Notes: a model not told the origin generated them from the sequence alone. A DNA stretch of 64,000 nt from Malania oleifera (GCF_029873635.1 NC_080428.1:67327601-67391600), one strand, 5' to 3'. Shown: positions 21,995-37,897, counted from the stretch's first letter. Translations and numbers: made by a program.

Positions 21995-23089
21995 CTAGGA
22001 GGTGTAGGACCGGAACTTACTTATATGTCCTAATCCCCTAGGGCTGCTGTGCAACTTGTTACTGTCTTGCCCTTTACCTATTTTAGAGACCTCCCCCATA
22101 TCCTTCGAACTCTTTCTTTTCAAATAAGTTCGCTCTCTTCTTGTGTCCATTACCTCTTCCAGATTAATATACTTCTGTGCTCTTGCCATCAGTTCCCCTA
22201 TGTCAGCTGGGGCTATCTTTCCTAGAGAAGAAAGAAAGTTTCCTAGCTGAAGAGTCGTGGTCAGGGCTTCCAATGCCACTCCAGTGTCCAGGTTGCGGAT
22301 CTCCACGGTCGTGGCGTTGAAGCGATGCATGAATTTCTTTAACGTCTCCCTCTTTCCTTGGACCATACTCATTAGGTGGGATATCGTTTTGACAATCCTT
22401 CGGCTGCTGAGGAAGTGGCCAGTGAACAATTGTTCCATCTATGAGAAGGAGTCAATTGATCCAGGCCGCAGGGTCCGGTACCAATCTCTGGCACTACCCT
22501 TAAGGGTTGCCACAAAAGCTCGGCACATAATGACGTCAGGAGCGCGTTGCAGCTGCATCAACACCCTAAAGGTATCCAAGTGGTCGATTGGATTGGAGAG
22601 ATCCTCGTACCTTTCAAAAGTGGGCATTTTGAATCTGCGCGGCAGTGGGACCTCCATCACTTCTCTTGTGAAGGGCGGCTTCGAGGACCTTAGGGACGCT
22701 TCCCCATAGAGGAGGTTGGTCTTCCCTTCTTTCCTCATTTTTTCTATTTGCTCTATTCTCTTGATCTTTTCCTCCAACTCCGAGGATCTTTGTTGGTTGA
22801 TGTCTACGCAATTCGCATCTTCTACCTTTTTGGTAGGGAAAGTTTTCTCCTCACTCCCTTTTGGCTTATATGTTTTCCAAGGTGGATCGAGACTCATCTG
22901 TTGTTGAGGTGGGGCATATTCTTCCTGACTCTTTTGGTGTAAAAGTAGGTTGCGCATGTCCTCCATTTTCTTATGGAAGGCGAGGAACTCTTCCCTGGTG
23001 ACTCGTGAAGGTTCTGCGAGTGTAGAGTGGATTGACGAGGGTGACTTTTTTCCGGCAGGGCCAGAGCTTGAGTCGTGTGAGGTTGACAT
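21995..23089 (-). CDS. gag remnant of the Tat-like element
   Basis: Retrotransposon gag on the minus strand, read from 23089 downward. A charged N-terminal region (about residues 1-140) is followed by the conserved gag core: PPFTREVMEVPLPRRFKMP, DHLDTFRVLMQL, CRAFVATLKGSARDWY and RPGSIDSF in the first open stretch, then a second stretch with RETLKKFMHRFNA and RAQKYINLEE. This order is typical of Tat-lineage Gypsy gag. About one break is present. Small + strand ORFs over this region are antisense shadows. Confidence 0.8.
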
Positions 23090-23568
23090 TTTTTAAATGC
23101 CGAAGGAGGAGCAGGATGAGTGCCTCTCTGGAGCTATTCCCACAGACGGCGCCAACTGTTGCTGGATGAAATCGGTGATGACCAATAAGATTGCTCTCCA
23201 ATCTCCGGTAGCCTGAAAAAGATGGAAACAGAAAGACTTGGAGGACCTGGGGTGTACTCTGGGGGATCACTCTGATGCCTAAATAAGAGGAATGCTCTGA
23301 AGAGGCTAAATGCAATAGTAGAATGGGTTGAATGACTTACCTTGGCTTGTTTGCATCACCCTTCTTTATAGTGGCGAGGTTTGACCCTTGGGGTGATATG
23401 TCATTATGGCGCGGGGGCGTGGATCACTCCGGAGGTTTAAAGCGCTAGCGCGGATCTCTCCCTTCATTATTGGATTAGAGTTAATTACTCTTACCAAAGG
23501 ATTTGACTTGGGTAGTGATTGTTGGGTTTTGACCTCCTTTTATAAGCTGATATATTCAGGGCATATCA

Positions 23569-25606
<2,038 letters not shown>

Positions 25607-25621
25607 CACACATGAATTATT

Positions 25622-25824
25622 TTTTAATTTTTGATATTGTCGGGTGTCCTGGGCTTTATGCACTAGACTAATCTCGTGCCTACGACAGCCATGCCCTCGA
25701 CCAACACGTAGGAGGTAAATCGTGAATGTGTGTTGCAGGCGGCAGGGTTTGAACCTCAGACTTCACCTTTGTCCAAGGCCGTCTGATGTAAGTCCTCACC
25801 ACCTGAGCTTATTCTCGGAGGCAA
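25622..25824 (-). mobile_element. tRNA-derived SINE 2
   Basis: Minus-strand SINE of about 203 bp, flanked by a perfect 15-bp target duplication, CACACATGAATTATT (25607-25621 and 25825-25839). Box A is AAGCTCAGGTGG and box B GGTTCAAACCC. The 3' body ends GGACACCCGACAATATCAAA before an A/T-rich tail. The tRNA-like head differs from SINE 1, but the 3' body is clearly related, so they are subfamilies of one SINE family. The perfect duplication suggests a fairly young insertion. Confidence 0.9.
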
Positions 25825-25959
25825 CACACATGAATTATTGTGTAGAGATATAGTTAAGACAATTATTAGAAGAAAAATTTGTAGAGATCCCGAAGAATTA
25901 TGGTATTTAAATAATAAAAGAATGAGGAAAAGGGAATTGTAAAGGGGGTCACAGTAGGT

Positions 25960-26135
25960 CCTCGTCGACGAACGCTTTGGCTTATTGGGATCATCGAAGA
26001 GGACACGTGTCTCGTCGACGAGGAGTTACCGGGAGGGTTATTTCAGGGCCTGAAATTCGTCGATGAAATTTATGAGTTCGTCAACGAACTCCCTTCTTGA
26101 CCTTGTCGATGAAGTGACGTGTCTCGTCGACGAAG
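25960..26135. promoter_or_regulatory. TCGTCGACGA array in the 5' LTR of element A
   Basis: About eight copies or near-copies of the palindromic decamer occur over 175 bp, ending a few bases before TATAAG at 26143. Variants mostly look like C/T or G/A changes at CpG sites. Confidence 0.7.
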
Positions 26136-27251
26136 GTAAGTGTATAAGTATGCTAAAATCATATTTCAGTGCAAGAAATTTGCATGTGGCTCTTTTTCTA
26201 TCTAGGTTTTTGCCCCTTTCACCTTCTCTCCTCGATTTCGACCCCATTTTTCGCCGGATTGACTATACGAACCCGCCACGTCAATCTTGGGAAGATTCTC
26301 TTCAAATTTACTGGAGTAATCCATTGGTTAGGCCAACTTGGGAACCATCCCAAAACCAAGGTGAGTGGATTATTTGAGTATTTTCAGTATTACCCAGTTC
26401 AATTGAAGTTTGATTCTACATTATATGCGAAAATACTAGGGTTTTGTGAAGTAAAATTTAGATATTATATTTTCAGGAATATGGTATTTTGGGACCTGGT
26501 GGACAAGGGTTGAGGACCCCAGTGGGTGGTATTTCAGGAGCCCAGGTACAATGATATATGGATTATAGTTTAGGATTTGTGCATGTGTGGATTTGAGGAC
26601 AATGTATATGATAATTTTTTAGGTTAATTCAATTGTTTGATTTGGAAAATATACGTGTGTTAACTCAGGATATTGAAATTATGAATCCCACATATGTGGG
26701 ATTGCAAATAATAGTTAGTGCTTAGATAGTCAGGTAAGGGATATATGTTATGTTAGGAATATTAATATGATAGTCAGCAGAAATTATATGTTTTACCAGA
26801 TTATCACTATTCAGATTATAATATATTTGTATAGCAGAAAATACAGATTTTAGAACAAGTGAATTTATTTATTTAAATTGTGCGGCATGAGGTTATAGCA
26901 AACTGGTACAATATTTATACAGTTTACAAATACCATGTTTTACAACGTATTAGGTAGAAAATATCATAGAATAAATATATGTTTTATAAAATGATGGTTT
27001 TCAGTATACATATAAATAGAAATTTTACAGAAATTCAAAATACCATGACTTATCTATTTTCCATGATACCATGATTTAAAGTATATGTATAGAAACATAT
27101 ATTTACAAGCATATTCAGAATACCATGATTTCATTCAGATAATCAGATATAAAAACATTAAATGTTTAGCCAGTTATTCAGATTAGTAGATTAGTTTTAC
27201 AACGTTTTAGTTATTATAAAATTATGTAAAACAATAATATAGATATATCAG

Positions 27252-27293
<42 letters not shown>

Positions 27294-27905
27294 TCAGACC
27301 CCGATGGACTAGATTCAGTCAGCAGAGCACGATATCGTAGCTATATTCAGTTCAGAGTGCAACCACATTACTTAGATAGTATGTGGTATTCAGCAGTCGA
27401 TAGTGCCTACGTTGTGGACAGGCTCCCCTTCAAATAAGGGTTGAGGAGGCCAATCTAACTTTCAAAGTTCAATTGACTTACCCTAGTCGGCCAGCCAGGA
27501 TAGGTCCCACCTTCGAACCGCACAACCCTATCATAAGGGGTTAAATCATGATTTTCAGTTATCCATCTAGGGAAATTGTCTCAATTATTATATTTACAGA
27601 AACCATAGATATACAGATGAATATTAGAAGTATTATGTTTAAAAAATTCAGTAAAACAATTTATGTTAAGCAGCATAGGTATAAGTTATAATGAAATGTT
27701 ATATGAGTTTCGTAGATTCAATTATTTATGGTATTTCCAAATTAGTTTTATAATGAGTAAACTCACATGTCACACACTAGTAATAGCATATATCGTCTTA
27801 CTAAACATTATCTCATCCGAGTGATTTAATATTTTTTAGGTGATCTAATTAGGCGAGCAGATCAGACTCGCATATAGAGGGGACTATAGTACTGTTCTTA
27901 TAATA

Positions 27906-28070
27906 ATCCCAAAAAGGGTTATACAAGATTAGTGGGGCGATTCAAAAATAATTAATTAATTAATTAATTAAGTTAAATTTTTTTATAAAAAAAAAGAAAA
28001 AAATAATAATTATTAAAATTTATTTTTATATTTATTAATAAAATATATTATTATTAATATTAATTAAATA

Positions 28071-28112
<42 letters not shown>

Positions 28113-28178
28113 CTCCTTAAGCTTCAAAGAAGCTTTAGGAGTTGTATTTATTAAAAAAAAAAAAAAGGCGTAGAGATC

Positions 28179-28211
<33 letters not shown>

Positions 28212-31200
28212 GAATTCTCTCACTCTCCTCTCGTTCTCTCTCCCTCTCTCCTCAGTTACGTTGCAGATTCTCGCCCGATCGAGAGTCAGAAGATACCGTT
28301 GAGCTCCATTCTCCGCTGCCATCATTTCTACCAGAGCGGATCGGTGGTAGGAGCAACGTGGACGTGTCTCCTAGGGTAAGCCAATTTCTCCTTTTTTCTT
28401 TAATTTCTTACAAATTGTAAGCCTGACTAACGAATGGACACCACCATGAGAATCTAGGGATGATTCTCTACAAGTCTAGTGGGACGGAATTCTCGTGGGG
28501 TCGTCGTGGGTAAAATTCCAAATTTGTGGTACGGGGGTTATTAAGGGGCTTCTTTTTTATTAATTAGCATTAATTTTAAAATGCTAAAATATTATGCATC
28601 TGGAGTTGAAATAGGATTTCTGAAATTTAGTGTCCGGGTAAGTATCGCGGGTGTAATTTCGGGACCCGTAGGCAAAATTCAGAAAATTAAGTGGGAGTCT
28701 CAAATATTTGTTTAAATGTTAATTTGAGGAATATGGAGCTTAGGGAAGGTTAGTTGAGTATTATTTTGGGGGAAATGAGTTAATTAATCTGGAAAAATTG
28801 TAAATTGTAGGAGTTGAGTTTTGGGCGCCAAGGGCGTATGATTTGGGTCCTAATGAGACTCTCAGTAAGCCAAGTAAGTGGAATAGATTATAACAGTATT
28901 TTTAAAATTACTATTTGAATTAATTTATGAAAATGAGCATATTGTATTTTGTTTAAAAATTATTATGATATAAATATCATAAAAATTGTGTGGAATTTGA
29001 GTAATATTAATTTGTGATGCTTTGGGAGTCCGAAATTAATATATTACGAATATTAGATTAAAACTGTGTGTCATATGACATATGTTGAAAAATGTGAAAT
29101 ATACCGATGGGTATTTTCTGAGAAAATATTGAAATGAGAATGATTGATGTGATTAGTGGAAAATAATGAAATGTGGTATTTATATATGAGTGGAAATTAT
29201 TTGCATGAGAAATGAGTTTGTACAAATTATTGATATGAGTAATTTGGGAAAATATGAAAAATACGTGAAATATGATATATGTTATTACGAGATGATGAAA
29301 TTTGCACAGAAAATGATGAGAATATTTGTATCGAACTGAACTGTGATATACTGAAATATGATTGATAAAATGTCAATATCGCATAATGATTGCGGGTATG
29401 TGGTAGTGAACCCTGATGGATGGTTATGATATTGAGCACGGTACCGTTGCTAGTGGTGTTAGTGCAACCACACGGACTCTTGGAGCGTGTGGCGTGACAG
29501 TCGACAGAGCCATTTTGTAGGGTTGTGGGCTCCCCTGAGTCCGAATCAAGGCTATAGGCCAGCCAATCATACTATAGACGCGATATGTGATATGATATTT
29601 GATCTACTTGGGTCGGCCAACCGCGGTTAAATCCAGCCTTCGGGCCACACAACCTTGACCCTAGGGGGAAGCATTGTAACGACCTGCTATTTAACTAAGT
29701 TTTTTATTTTTATTTTTTATACTAGGGTATTTAACATGCTTGGATACCATACTGGATTGAACCTAATCATTAACCTAAGTAGCAAGAAGCGGAAATCAAA
29801 TAAACATATTCATACATAATTACATACAATACCATAGTGTTAAGAGGTTTCCCAAAATACACATTTAACTGTTCCCCTAATATCCTCAACCGGTGAGGGC
29901 TATACAAAAATACTCTAAAAAATATACTCACTCTCTCTGACAGGGCAGTACTGTGACCCCTCTATCTGCGAGCCTAGTCCGCTCGCCTAACTGGCTTACC
30001 TGAAAAATAATTTAACACTGGGACGAGCCAAAGCTCAGTACGATGAAATATGTTATTACTAGTGTGTGGTAAATGAGTTACAATACTGTGAAAATCTATC
30101 ACTATACAGTCATGTATCACCGAATCTGTAAAGTACAAAACTAGAAATACAATCTTCATCTTTTACCTGTTGCTTAACATTTCCGTACTTCAGGTTTCTA
30201 TTTGAAATACTGCTAATATATGATATATTTTTGGTTTCTGTAAAACTGTATAAACATAATAATAACTGTAAACTTCCATGTGGATAACTGTGTGTCATGA
30301 TTTAACCCCTCATGACAGGGTTGTGCGACCCGTAGGCGAGATTTACCCTCGCTGGCCAACTAGGAATAAATCACTATACTCCATAGTCTGGTCAGCCCTC
30401 CTCAACCCATATGTGATGGGGAACCTGTCCACTCGTGGGCTCCATGCAATTGACCTTTATACCACATATTATCTGAATATGTGGTTGTACTCTATAAACT
30501 GTACGTAGTTACGGTAACTGTGCTCTGTAACTGTATGGTCCAACAGGGTTTGATACTATATAATACATCTCTATATACTACTATCTGTTTTACCATGATT
30601 CTGTAATAACTGTATAAACCATGATGCTATAGAAAACTGTATCTATATCAACTGTGTCTCTATAATTAACTGTAAATTTGTATGTCATGGTACTGCAAAA
30701 CTGTATAATCATGGTATTTCTGTAATTATTGTAAAATACATTCACTATCTATATATTCTGTAAAACACATCTCTGAAAATATCGTAAAGCATGTTTCTAT
30801 ACTATGTACATATTCTCAAGCCACACAGTAATTTTAAAACATATTAATCATATTCGATAAACTGTATAAATCTCTACTATAAACAATACTCTGGTGAAAC
30901 ATTTATAATTTTATGCTGAAAACATTCCTAACATAGCATATTTCCCTTACCTGTTTCCTACTAAAAATCCCCTTCTATAACGGGTCCACCACCCACAGGG
31001 TTCTCCACTCAACACCCTGAAAATCATAAATCTCATAACAAAACATCAATATTTCTTGACCTACATCATTTCCTACAATTGCCAGGAAGCGAAAAAATGA
31101 ATAAAAGACCTTACCCTTAATTTGGGATGAATTCCAACTTCATTTCACCAATGATCCATTCCGACAGACTTGAAGAGAACTCCGCCAAAAACGTCGTGGT

Positions 31201-31263
31201 TGCCTCAGATCGTCGATCCAGTGACTAACAGGGCCAAAATTAAAGGAAGAAGGAGGAGGAGCC

Positions 31264-31331
<68 letters not shown>

Positions 31332-32663
31332 TAGGCTGAAATTCTGCAATTAAAAATTAGTTTAGGGCTATTTATAATGCGGAATTCGTCGACGAGCCAT
31401 GTCATCTCGTCAACGAGTCCTTAAGGAAATTCATCGACAAACCTTACCCTTCGTCGACGAAATTTGGAGTAGCCCAAAATCCTCGCTCGGTATTTTCTCA
31501 TCGACGAAACAGGACCTCGTTGACGAGATCCTGAAGACATTCGTCGAAGAATCCTGGAAATTCTTTGAAACTGCTATTACCTCTAAAATATAATGTCGTC
31601 GACGAACGCGAAGTATTGCCTCCTTCTGTTCCTATTTCCATTTTCCTCCCTCTTTTTTTTAAAATACTATTATTTTTTTTGGGTCACTATAAGCATGACG
31701 TGGATAGAAAGATCCTCAGGGTTGCCATGAGTTACAGACGCGATGTTGGTATTTGATACCAAGGATACTCATGAGCCAGAAAATAAAAATGGAAACGGAA
31801 AGTGAAAGAATGATAAAATTGGCTAAAATGAGAAATGAAAGGAAGAATGGAAATTGAGAAACAGAGAATGATAAAATTGAGAAATGGAACTGTGTGAGTT
31901 AATAATATTAATAATTGAGGTGAAGTGAAACTCTCCACCTGGGGGCTTACTGAGTAAGGTGAGTGCACTGATAGCTATCAGATGTAGTCATACATGCCTG
32001 CATAACGTGTTAGGGCAGAGGGAAGCTACCTGTATGGGCGGGTAATCTTCCCTATTCTCAGGAACTTCGAGGTAAATATGTGTTGAAAATTATTAAATTT
32101 AAGAAATGGTTTTAAAGCTTATAAAAGCTTGTGTTGTATATCTATATGATTATGAGAATGTGTATATCAATGTATTTTCTCAGATGAAACGATGGTTTGA
32201 AAAGTAAAGTGTATTATAACTGAACTCATATGGCCACACACTGTAAATAATTTATTCCTTCTTACTGAGATGTGTCTCACCCAAATTATCTAAATTTTTC
32301 AGGAAACATGAATAGATTAGGTGATAGAACTCCGTGATCATAGGGAGCTGGGACCCTGACACATTCAGGGTGAGTTTGGACTAGGGAGGTGTGATTCCCT
32401 AGTGTTGTATTGTTTTTGGATATGAGATAGTATTGTGTATTTATGTATGTTGATACTTTGGGTATTGTATTATGGATGTTATAAATATACCATCTTTCGC
32501 TATTAGGTTGTATAAATAAAATAACTCTTTACCTAGTACCCAATGCGGGTCGGGTCATCTGAATGGGAATAGGGTTGTTGACGTGGCCGATTTATGGATG
32601 TTATTGTTGACAAATGAATATTTATTTATTATTAAAAAAAAATTGGTACGAAAATTGGGGCGT
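27906..32663. mobile_element. LTR-only element inside the 5' LTR of A
   Basis: A block of about 2.7 kb (27906-29674 plus 31697-32663) with no internal coding region, ending ATTGGGGCGTCACA. Its flanks rejoin element A's LTR (ATAGTACTGTTCT left; CTAACTATAGGGTG right). It is probably a solo LTR of another Gypsy family, but the left end and target duplication are unclear, so boundaries are approximate by several bases. It contains a TTA tract (28072-28110), a CT-rich leader (28180-28260) and LTR phrases also found in reverse near 180-300. A solo LTR of family A is nested in it. Confidence 0.65.
29675..31691 (-). mobile_element. Solo LTR, family A, nested at the third level
   Basis: A 2017-bp LTR bounded by TGTAACGACC and GGGTCACTATA, with the exact target duplication AGCAT (29670-29674 and 31692-31696). 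Reverse orientation relative to element A. It holds a GA microsatellite (31269-31328), a TATA-like CTATTTATAA (31368-31377) and the TCGTCGACGA array (31384-31612). Confidence 0.9.
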
Positions 32664-32971
32664 CACAACCCTAACTATAGGGTGAGTATTTTTGGGTAGT
32701 TATTTTGAGTATTCCCTAGGTCTAGATGAGGGTATTTTGAGTATTGTTGTGTATGTATATTTTGGGAAATATTTTGACACTCTGGTATTGTATATATGGT
32801 TATGGTGATACGTATTCTTCTTCTCGCTGCTTAGGTTGTTTACGATGTCTCAGATTCCACGAATCCTATCTGGTCCGTGATATTAGTTAGTTTTATATTA
32901 AAAGGTATCAGATTAGTGAAATCTCATAGTATGTAAAAAAAAATAATAGCAAGAAAAAGCAGGTCACTGCA

Positions 32972-33298
32972 GTTTGGTATCAGAGCCTAGGTTGCTAGGT
33001 TCTGTAGACTTTAGAGTGTAGCGGAAGCAATACCAGAGTATAGGGAAGAATTTGAGGTTTTATTTTGTAGTCTGGGTACAGGATTTTCATGGTGGTTTCT
33101 GTGTCTTTCCTGGGGTGACGATTTTAGGAAAGCCATAGTAAACTATTGTCGGGTTGTGTGTCTAGGTTATAGGATTTGATTTCGAATTTAGAACATGGGG
33201 AATAGTTAACAGTGAATATGAGATTTTAGTTGAATGAAATAAATTAGATTTGTACGAGAGATGGGATCCTTAAATAACGTTGTTTGTCTTTTTAGGAT
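32972..33298 (+). promoter_or_regulatory. Primer binding site and leader of element A
   Basis: TTGGTATCAGAGCCTAGG just inside the 5' LTR matches the tRNA-Met (initiator) primer site used by many plant Gypsy and Copia elements. The following 300 bp are untranslated leader before gag. Confidence 0.8.
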
Positions 33299-35893
33299 GG
33301 ACCTAGGGAACAGTGGAACGAATGCTGGGAGTGATAGAGCAGGACCTTCCAATATGGGAGGTGGAGATACTGATGCAGTATTGCGCAGCGTCACCCAGCA
33401 TTTGATGGCTGAGATGGCTAGGAGCTTAGGGGAGCATAGCTGCACGATCGAGCAGTTTACGAGAATGAAGCCCCCATCTTTTGCTAGAGGAGCTGATCCA
33501 ATTATAACTGAAAATTGGGTCCAGGACATTGAAGAGATGTTGCTAGTGCTTCCATGTACAGAAAAACAGAAGGTGGTATTTGCGGCATTTAAACTGACAA
33601 GAAAGGCAAAACGCTGGTGGAGATCAGCGAGGTTGATTGAGGAGCAGAGGCCGAATCCAGTGCCAGTGACATGGAGTTGATTCAAAGAATTGTTCTTCGA
33701 GCGATATTTCCTTACTATCGTTCGGAGCGCGAAGGTAGCAGAGTTTATGCACTTAGTTCAGGGGCAGATGACAGTATCTCAGTACACAACTTAATTTATT
33801 GAGTTGTCTCGATTTGCCCCGCATTTGGCACTAGATGAGGAGAGCAAGGTAAGGAAGTTTGAAGAAGACTTGAGGTAGAACTTGTTTGAACAGGTTATCG
33901 ATTTCCGGGTTCAGACATTCGCAGAGGTCGTAGATAGGGATGCAATTATTAAGAGTGGCATGCAGAAAGGTATCACAGCTTAAAGTCAAATAAAGAGGTC
34001 CACGCCTCAGGGTTTTCTGGAAGGTTCCAGTCGGGGCCCATGGAGAGGAGACTATTATAAGGGAGGTCAAAGACAGACGATAGGACCTCGTGAGAATCAG
34101 AGGGTGCAGACCCACCCCCTGTGTCACACATGTGGGAAACGACATCTGGGAGAGTGCCGAGTTAAGAGAGACGTCTGTTATTAGTGTGGGAGACCTAGCC
34201 ACATGGCACGAGCATGCCCAGGACCACCGATCCAGGTTCCATTTCCCAAACCCTACCGTGGAGGGTATCAGGTGCCTCGTGGAGGCCAGTAGAGGAATAT
34301 AACTCCGGCGAGGGTATATGCGTTGACGCCAGAAGACGCTAAGGCAGCTGGAGACGTTGTCACAAGTATCTTTACTATTTTCCCGTATCAAGCTATTGTT
34401 TTATTTGATATAAGTGTCACCCATTCTTTTGTCTCAACGAGGTATGCTAAGTTACTGGGATTGAAACACAGTTGTTAGATGTTGAATTGGGTGTAGCCAT
34501 ACCGGCTGGATCTACTATGAGATGTGGAAGGTACTTAGGAGTTTTCCAGTGGCCATCCAAGGGAAAGAATTACCAACTGATCTTGTGATACTAGACATGC
34601 AAGGATTTGATGTAATACTGGGTATGGATTGGCTGGCAGAAAATCATGCCAGTATTGATTGTCATTAGAAAGAAATAATTTTTAGACCCCTTGGTGAGCA
34701 AGAATACAAACTTGTGGGTTCACGTGTGTGTGCCTCGCCACAGTTGGTATCAGCCATGCAAGCAAGCATACTACTTCTGGATGGAGGTGAGGGGTTTATG
34801 GCTTTTTTAAAAGAGATGTTAGGAAATGAATCGAAGCTTGACAGTATGTCAGTGGTAAGGGAATTTCTCGATGTTTTACAAAAGAGCTACTTGGGTTGCC
34901 TCCCGATCGTGAGGTAGATTTTGTTACAAATTTACCTCCAGAGATAGCACCGATCTCTAAGGTTCCATATCGTATGGCTCCAGCTGAATTAGGAGAATTA
35001 AAAGACCAGTTACAAGATCTATTGAATAAAAGGTTTACTAGACTGAGCGTATTGCCCTGGGGAGAACCAGTGCTATTCGTAAAGAAGAAAGACGGGTCTA
35101 TGAGGATGTGCATAGATTACAGGGAGAAAACAAGGTAACCATTAAGAACAAATAGCCTCTACCCCGTATAGATGATTTATTTGATCAACTTCAGGGTACA
35201 CGAGTCTATTCTAAGATCGACCTCAAATTAGGCTAGCATCAGGTGAAGGTTAAAGCAGAAGATATCTCTAAGACAGTTGTTTGAACAAGATACGGGCACT
35301 ACGAGTTTTTGGTGATGTCGTTCGAGTTAACTAATGCACCAGCAGTATTTATGGATTTAATGAATCGGGTGTTTCATCAATATCTAGACCAATTCATGGT
35401 GGTTTTAATTAATGATATACTGGTCTAATCGAGGAGTTTTGACGAGCATGAGGCATATTTACAGCTGGTACTTAGACGCTCAGGGAAAAGAAATTGTATG
35501 CCAATTTTAGCAAATGTGAATTTTGGTTAGAGAAAGTTGCGTTTTTAGGGCATGTTATATCAGGGAATGGAATTTCAATGGATTCCAGTAAAATAGAGGC
35601 AGTGGTAAATGGGGAAAGGCCGAGGAATGTTCAGGAGATTAGGAGTTTCTCGGGATTGGAAGAATATTACCGTCGGTTTGTAGAGGGATTTTCAAGACTA
35701 TCAGGGCCTCTAACACGAGTGACCAGGAAAAATGTTAGATTTGCATAAGATAATGAATGCGAATAGAGCTTTCAAGAATTAAAACGGTGGCTCGTCAGTG
35801 CACCAATACTGACGATTCCATCTGGAGGTGCTGGCTGTGTAATTTACAGTGATGCTTCTTTGAAAGGGCTTGATTGTGTGTTGATGCAGCATG
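33299..35893 (+). CDS. gag, protease and reverse transcriptase remnants of element A
   Basis: Fossil coding block in gag-pol order. Gag includes [20 protein letters not shown] and [15 protein letters not shown] (33299-33680), and a zinc-knuckle region lies near 34110-34220. A protease-like region is near 34330-34440. Reverse transcriptase traces at 34896-35750 include [33 protein letters not shown], and [17 protein letters not shown]. The block is broken in about ten places. RNase H begins just before the solo LTR at 35899. Confidence 0.8.
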
Positions 35894-35898
35894 GTAGG

Positions 35899-37897
35899 TG
35901 AAGCGACCCTAATTTTATTTAACATAAAATGTAACATACAGATAAAATGGTCAACCTGAACCCGTGAGTAACGGGGACACCTGTCAATCAGAGCGGAAGC
36001 CTAAGCAACAGTAAAATAAAATCTCAATCATTCAACCATGAAACATAATACCAGAGTTATTTACATTCTCAAAATACTGTATTTATTTACAATCTTTCAA
36101 AAAGTCAAAAATGACACTAGGACCTTACAACAAAAATCTCCTAGTCCTAGTTCAACGTTTACCCTTCTAGTAGGGAAGCTCCACTCACTCAACGATGGAC
36201 TTGACCCACCGGTTTCTCTGGATTTCCTGAAAAATGTGTTAATGTTGGGGGTGAGACGCTTCTCAGTAAGGGAAAATAAACTAAATACAGTTGTGTGACA
36301 ACATAAACATTTAAAGTGTTTATATATATACAGTATATTTCATAATTCTGGAAATAACCATAATATCATAGTGGATAATCATGTACTTTCATATTTGCTA
36401 ATAAATCATAACATACATAAGCATCTGTTATAACTGCAATACTAAAAATATACACAGGATGAATAGCTAGCAATGTCATGTATTACCCCCCATGACGGGT
36501 TGTGCAGCCTGAAGGCGGGACCCGACAATGGCTGGCCGACCACTGTCGAATCAAATATGTCTGTAAGTACGATGGGCCCGCCACACCCTGATCCGGACTG
36601 CCAGGTGGACGTCCACACTCTACTGAAAGCCACATCAACTATCCATCTCCCATCCCTTCGTGGGATGGTTAGCACTAATCTGACGTAGATATCTGATCTA
36701 CATATATAGCTATGGTACCGAGCCCTGAACAGAACTAAACTAACATCCTGATTGTAATAACATATAAAAAATGAACATACATAACATCATCACAACCTCG
36801 TGCCAAAAACATAGATACGGCCTCGTGCCGAAATCATAAATACATGGCCTCGCGCTAAAATCGTAAATACAGCCTCGTGCCAATAATATAAATACTTGGC
36901 CTCGCGCCAATGACATAAATACGTTCCAGGTATTTACATTCTGAAAATATCTCATTTTTCATATATTCGTCAAACTCAGTATAACATAACTCCTCTTTTC
37001 AAAATACCTAGAAATGTGTTTGCTTGTAAAATCATTCATGTCTTGATTCACTTCACATAAAAATAATGTTCATGCCACACATATGCCGTTTAAAGTCATG
37101 CTTCATATTCTAAAATCATCATTTCTGGCATCTCATACATACATATACATTTTCATCATAATAGCAGTATTTTCCAAACATACATTTCATATGTAATATA
37201 CAAAGATAGCATAGGTTTTTCTGAAAATAAATGTGCTCATAATTAATAATAACATGCGTGGAAAATAACTGCTTTAGTTTATTCTCTTACTTGGCTACTG
37301 GGAAAGCCCCTAAAATATCCTAGCCTAACCCCTGTATGACTTCCTGATCAATACCCTGAAACTCAAAACTCTCAGTATTAAACATCAGTATTTTCATGCG
37401 TACATCAATTTCTATGACTACCATAAAGTCTAATTTGGCTTAAAAAGCCTTACCTCAACCCAGGGATGATTTCCAACTTCGTTTCCCCAACGATCCGCTC
37501 CAGAAAACTTGTAGAGAACTTTGCCAGGAGCGTCGTGGTAGCCTCAGATCTTCAATCTGACGTAAAATTAGCCCAAAATCGAAGAGAGAGAGTGAGAGAG
37601 CCGAAGAGGAGAGAGAGAGAGAAAGAGAGTGGAGAGGAAGCTTCATATGATGTTTAAAAATCGGATTTTCATATATATAGACAGCAAAATTCATCGACGA
37701 GCCCAATCTTCGTCGACAAGTTCTTCATAAATTTCGTTGACAAGACCCTGTATTCATCGATAAAATTTTGGCTGCCTCAAAACCCCTCTCGGTATTTTCT
37801 CATCGACGAAACCCTGTGTTCGTCGACAAATTCAAGCAATATTTATTTCCCTCTCTCCTTATTACTCAAATTTCCATTTTAATTTCAGGTCGTTACA
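35899..37897 (-). mobile_element. Solo LTR, family A-related, in pol of element A
   Basis: A 1999-bp LTR from TGAAGCGACCC to GGTCGTTACA with exact target duplication GTAGG (35894-35898 and 37898-37902). It is a diverged subfamily: its start and centre (CGTGCCAAAAACATAGATA-type repeats at 36795-36920) differ from the other solo LTRs. It shares the GA tract (about 37590-37625), the TATA-like region (37669-37680) and the TCGTCGACGA array (37690-37830). Confidence 0.87.

Larger units (their letters stand above)
19627..23568 (-). mobile_element. Non-autonomous Tat-like Gypsy element with both LTRs
   Basis: An LTR element of about 3.9 kb on the minus strand. The two LTRs are each 412 bp (19627-20038 and 23157-23568). 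Flanks AATTT and AATTC match at 4 of 5 positions as the target duplication. The 412-bp LTRs differ by roughly 8% by eye, mostly C/T and G/A changes, suggesting a few million years of age. Next to the right LTR lies GGCGCCAAC (primer site TTGGCGCCGTC on the minus strand, tRNA-Asp type). Next to the left LTR lies a C12 run, the polypurine tract of the minus strand. Inside are gag, a captured PPR fragment and a long tandem-repeat region. No protease, reverse transcriptase or integrase is present, so it depended on a partner element. Gag is broken about once. Confidence 0.85.
25880..32971 (+). repeat. 5' LTR of element A, interrupted
   Basis: The LTR begins TGTAGAGATCCCGAAG and ends GGTCACTGCA. 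It consists of about 25880-27905 and 32664-32971, about 2.3 kb in all, split by the LTR-only element at about 27906-32663. U3 features in order: the TCGTCGACGA palindrome array (25960-26135), TATAAG (26143-26148), and a TA microsatellite (27253-27290). Confidence 0.85.

Noticed and set aside
22257-22709. 150-codon + strand ORF
   Set aside because: Antisense shadow of the gag region on the minus strand, which has conserved motifs.
33206-34391. Minus-strand ORFs of 159 and 186 codons
   Set aside because: Antisense to the gag and protease region of element A; no recognisable protein.
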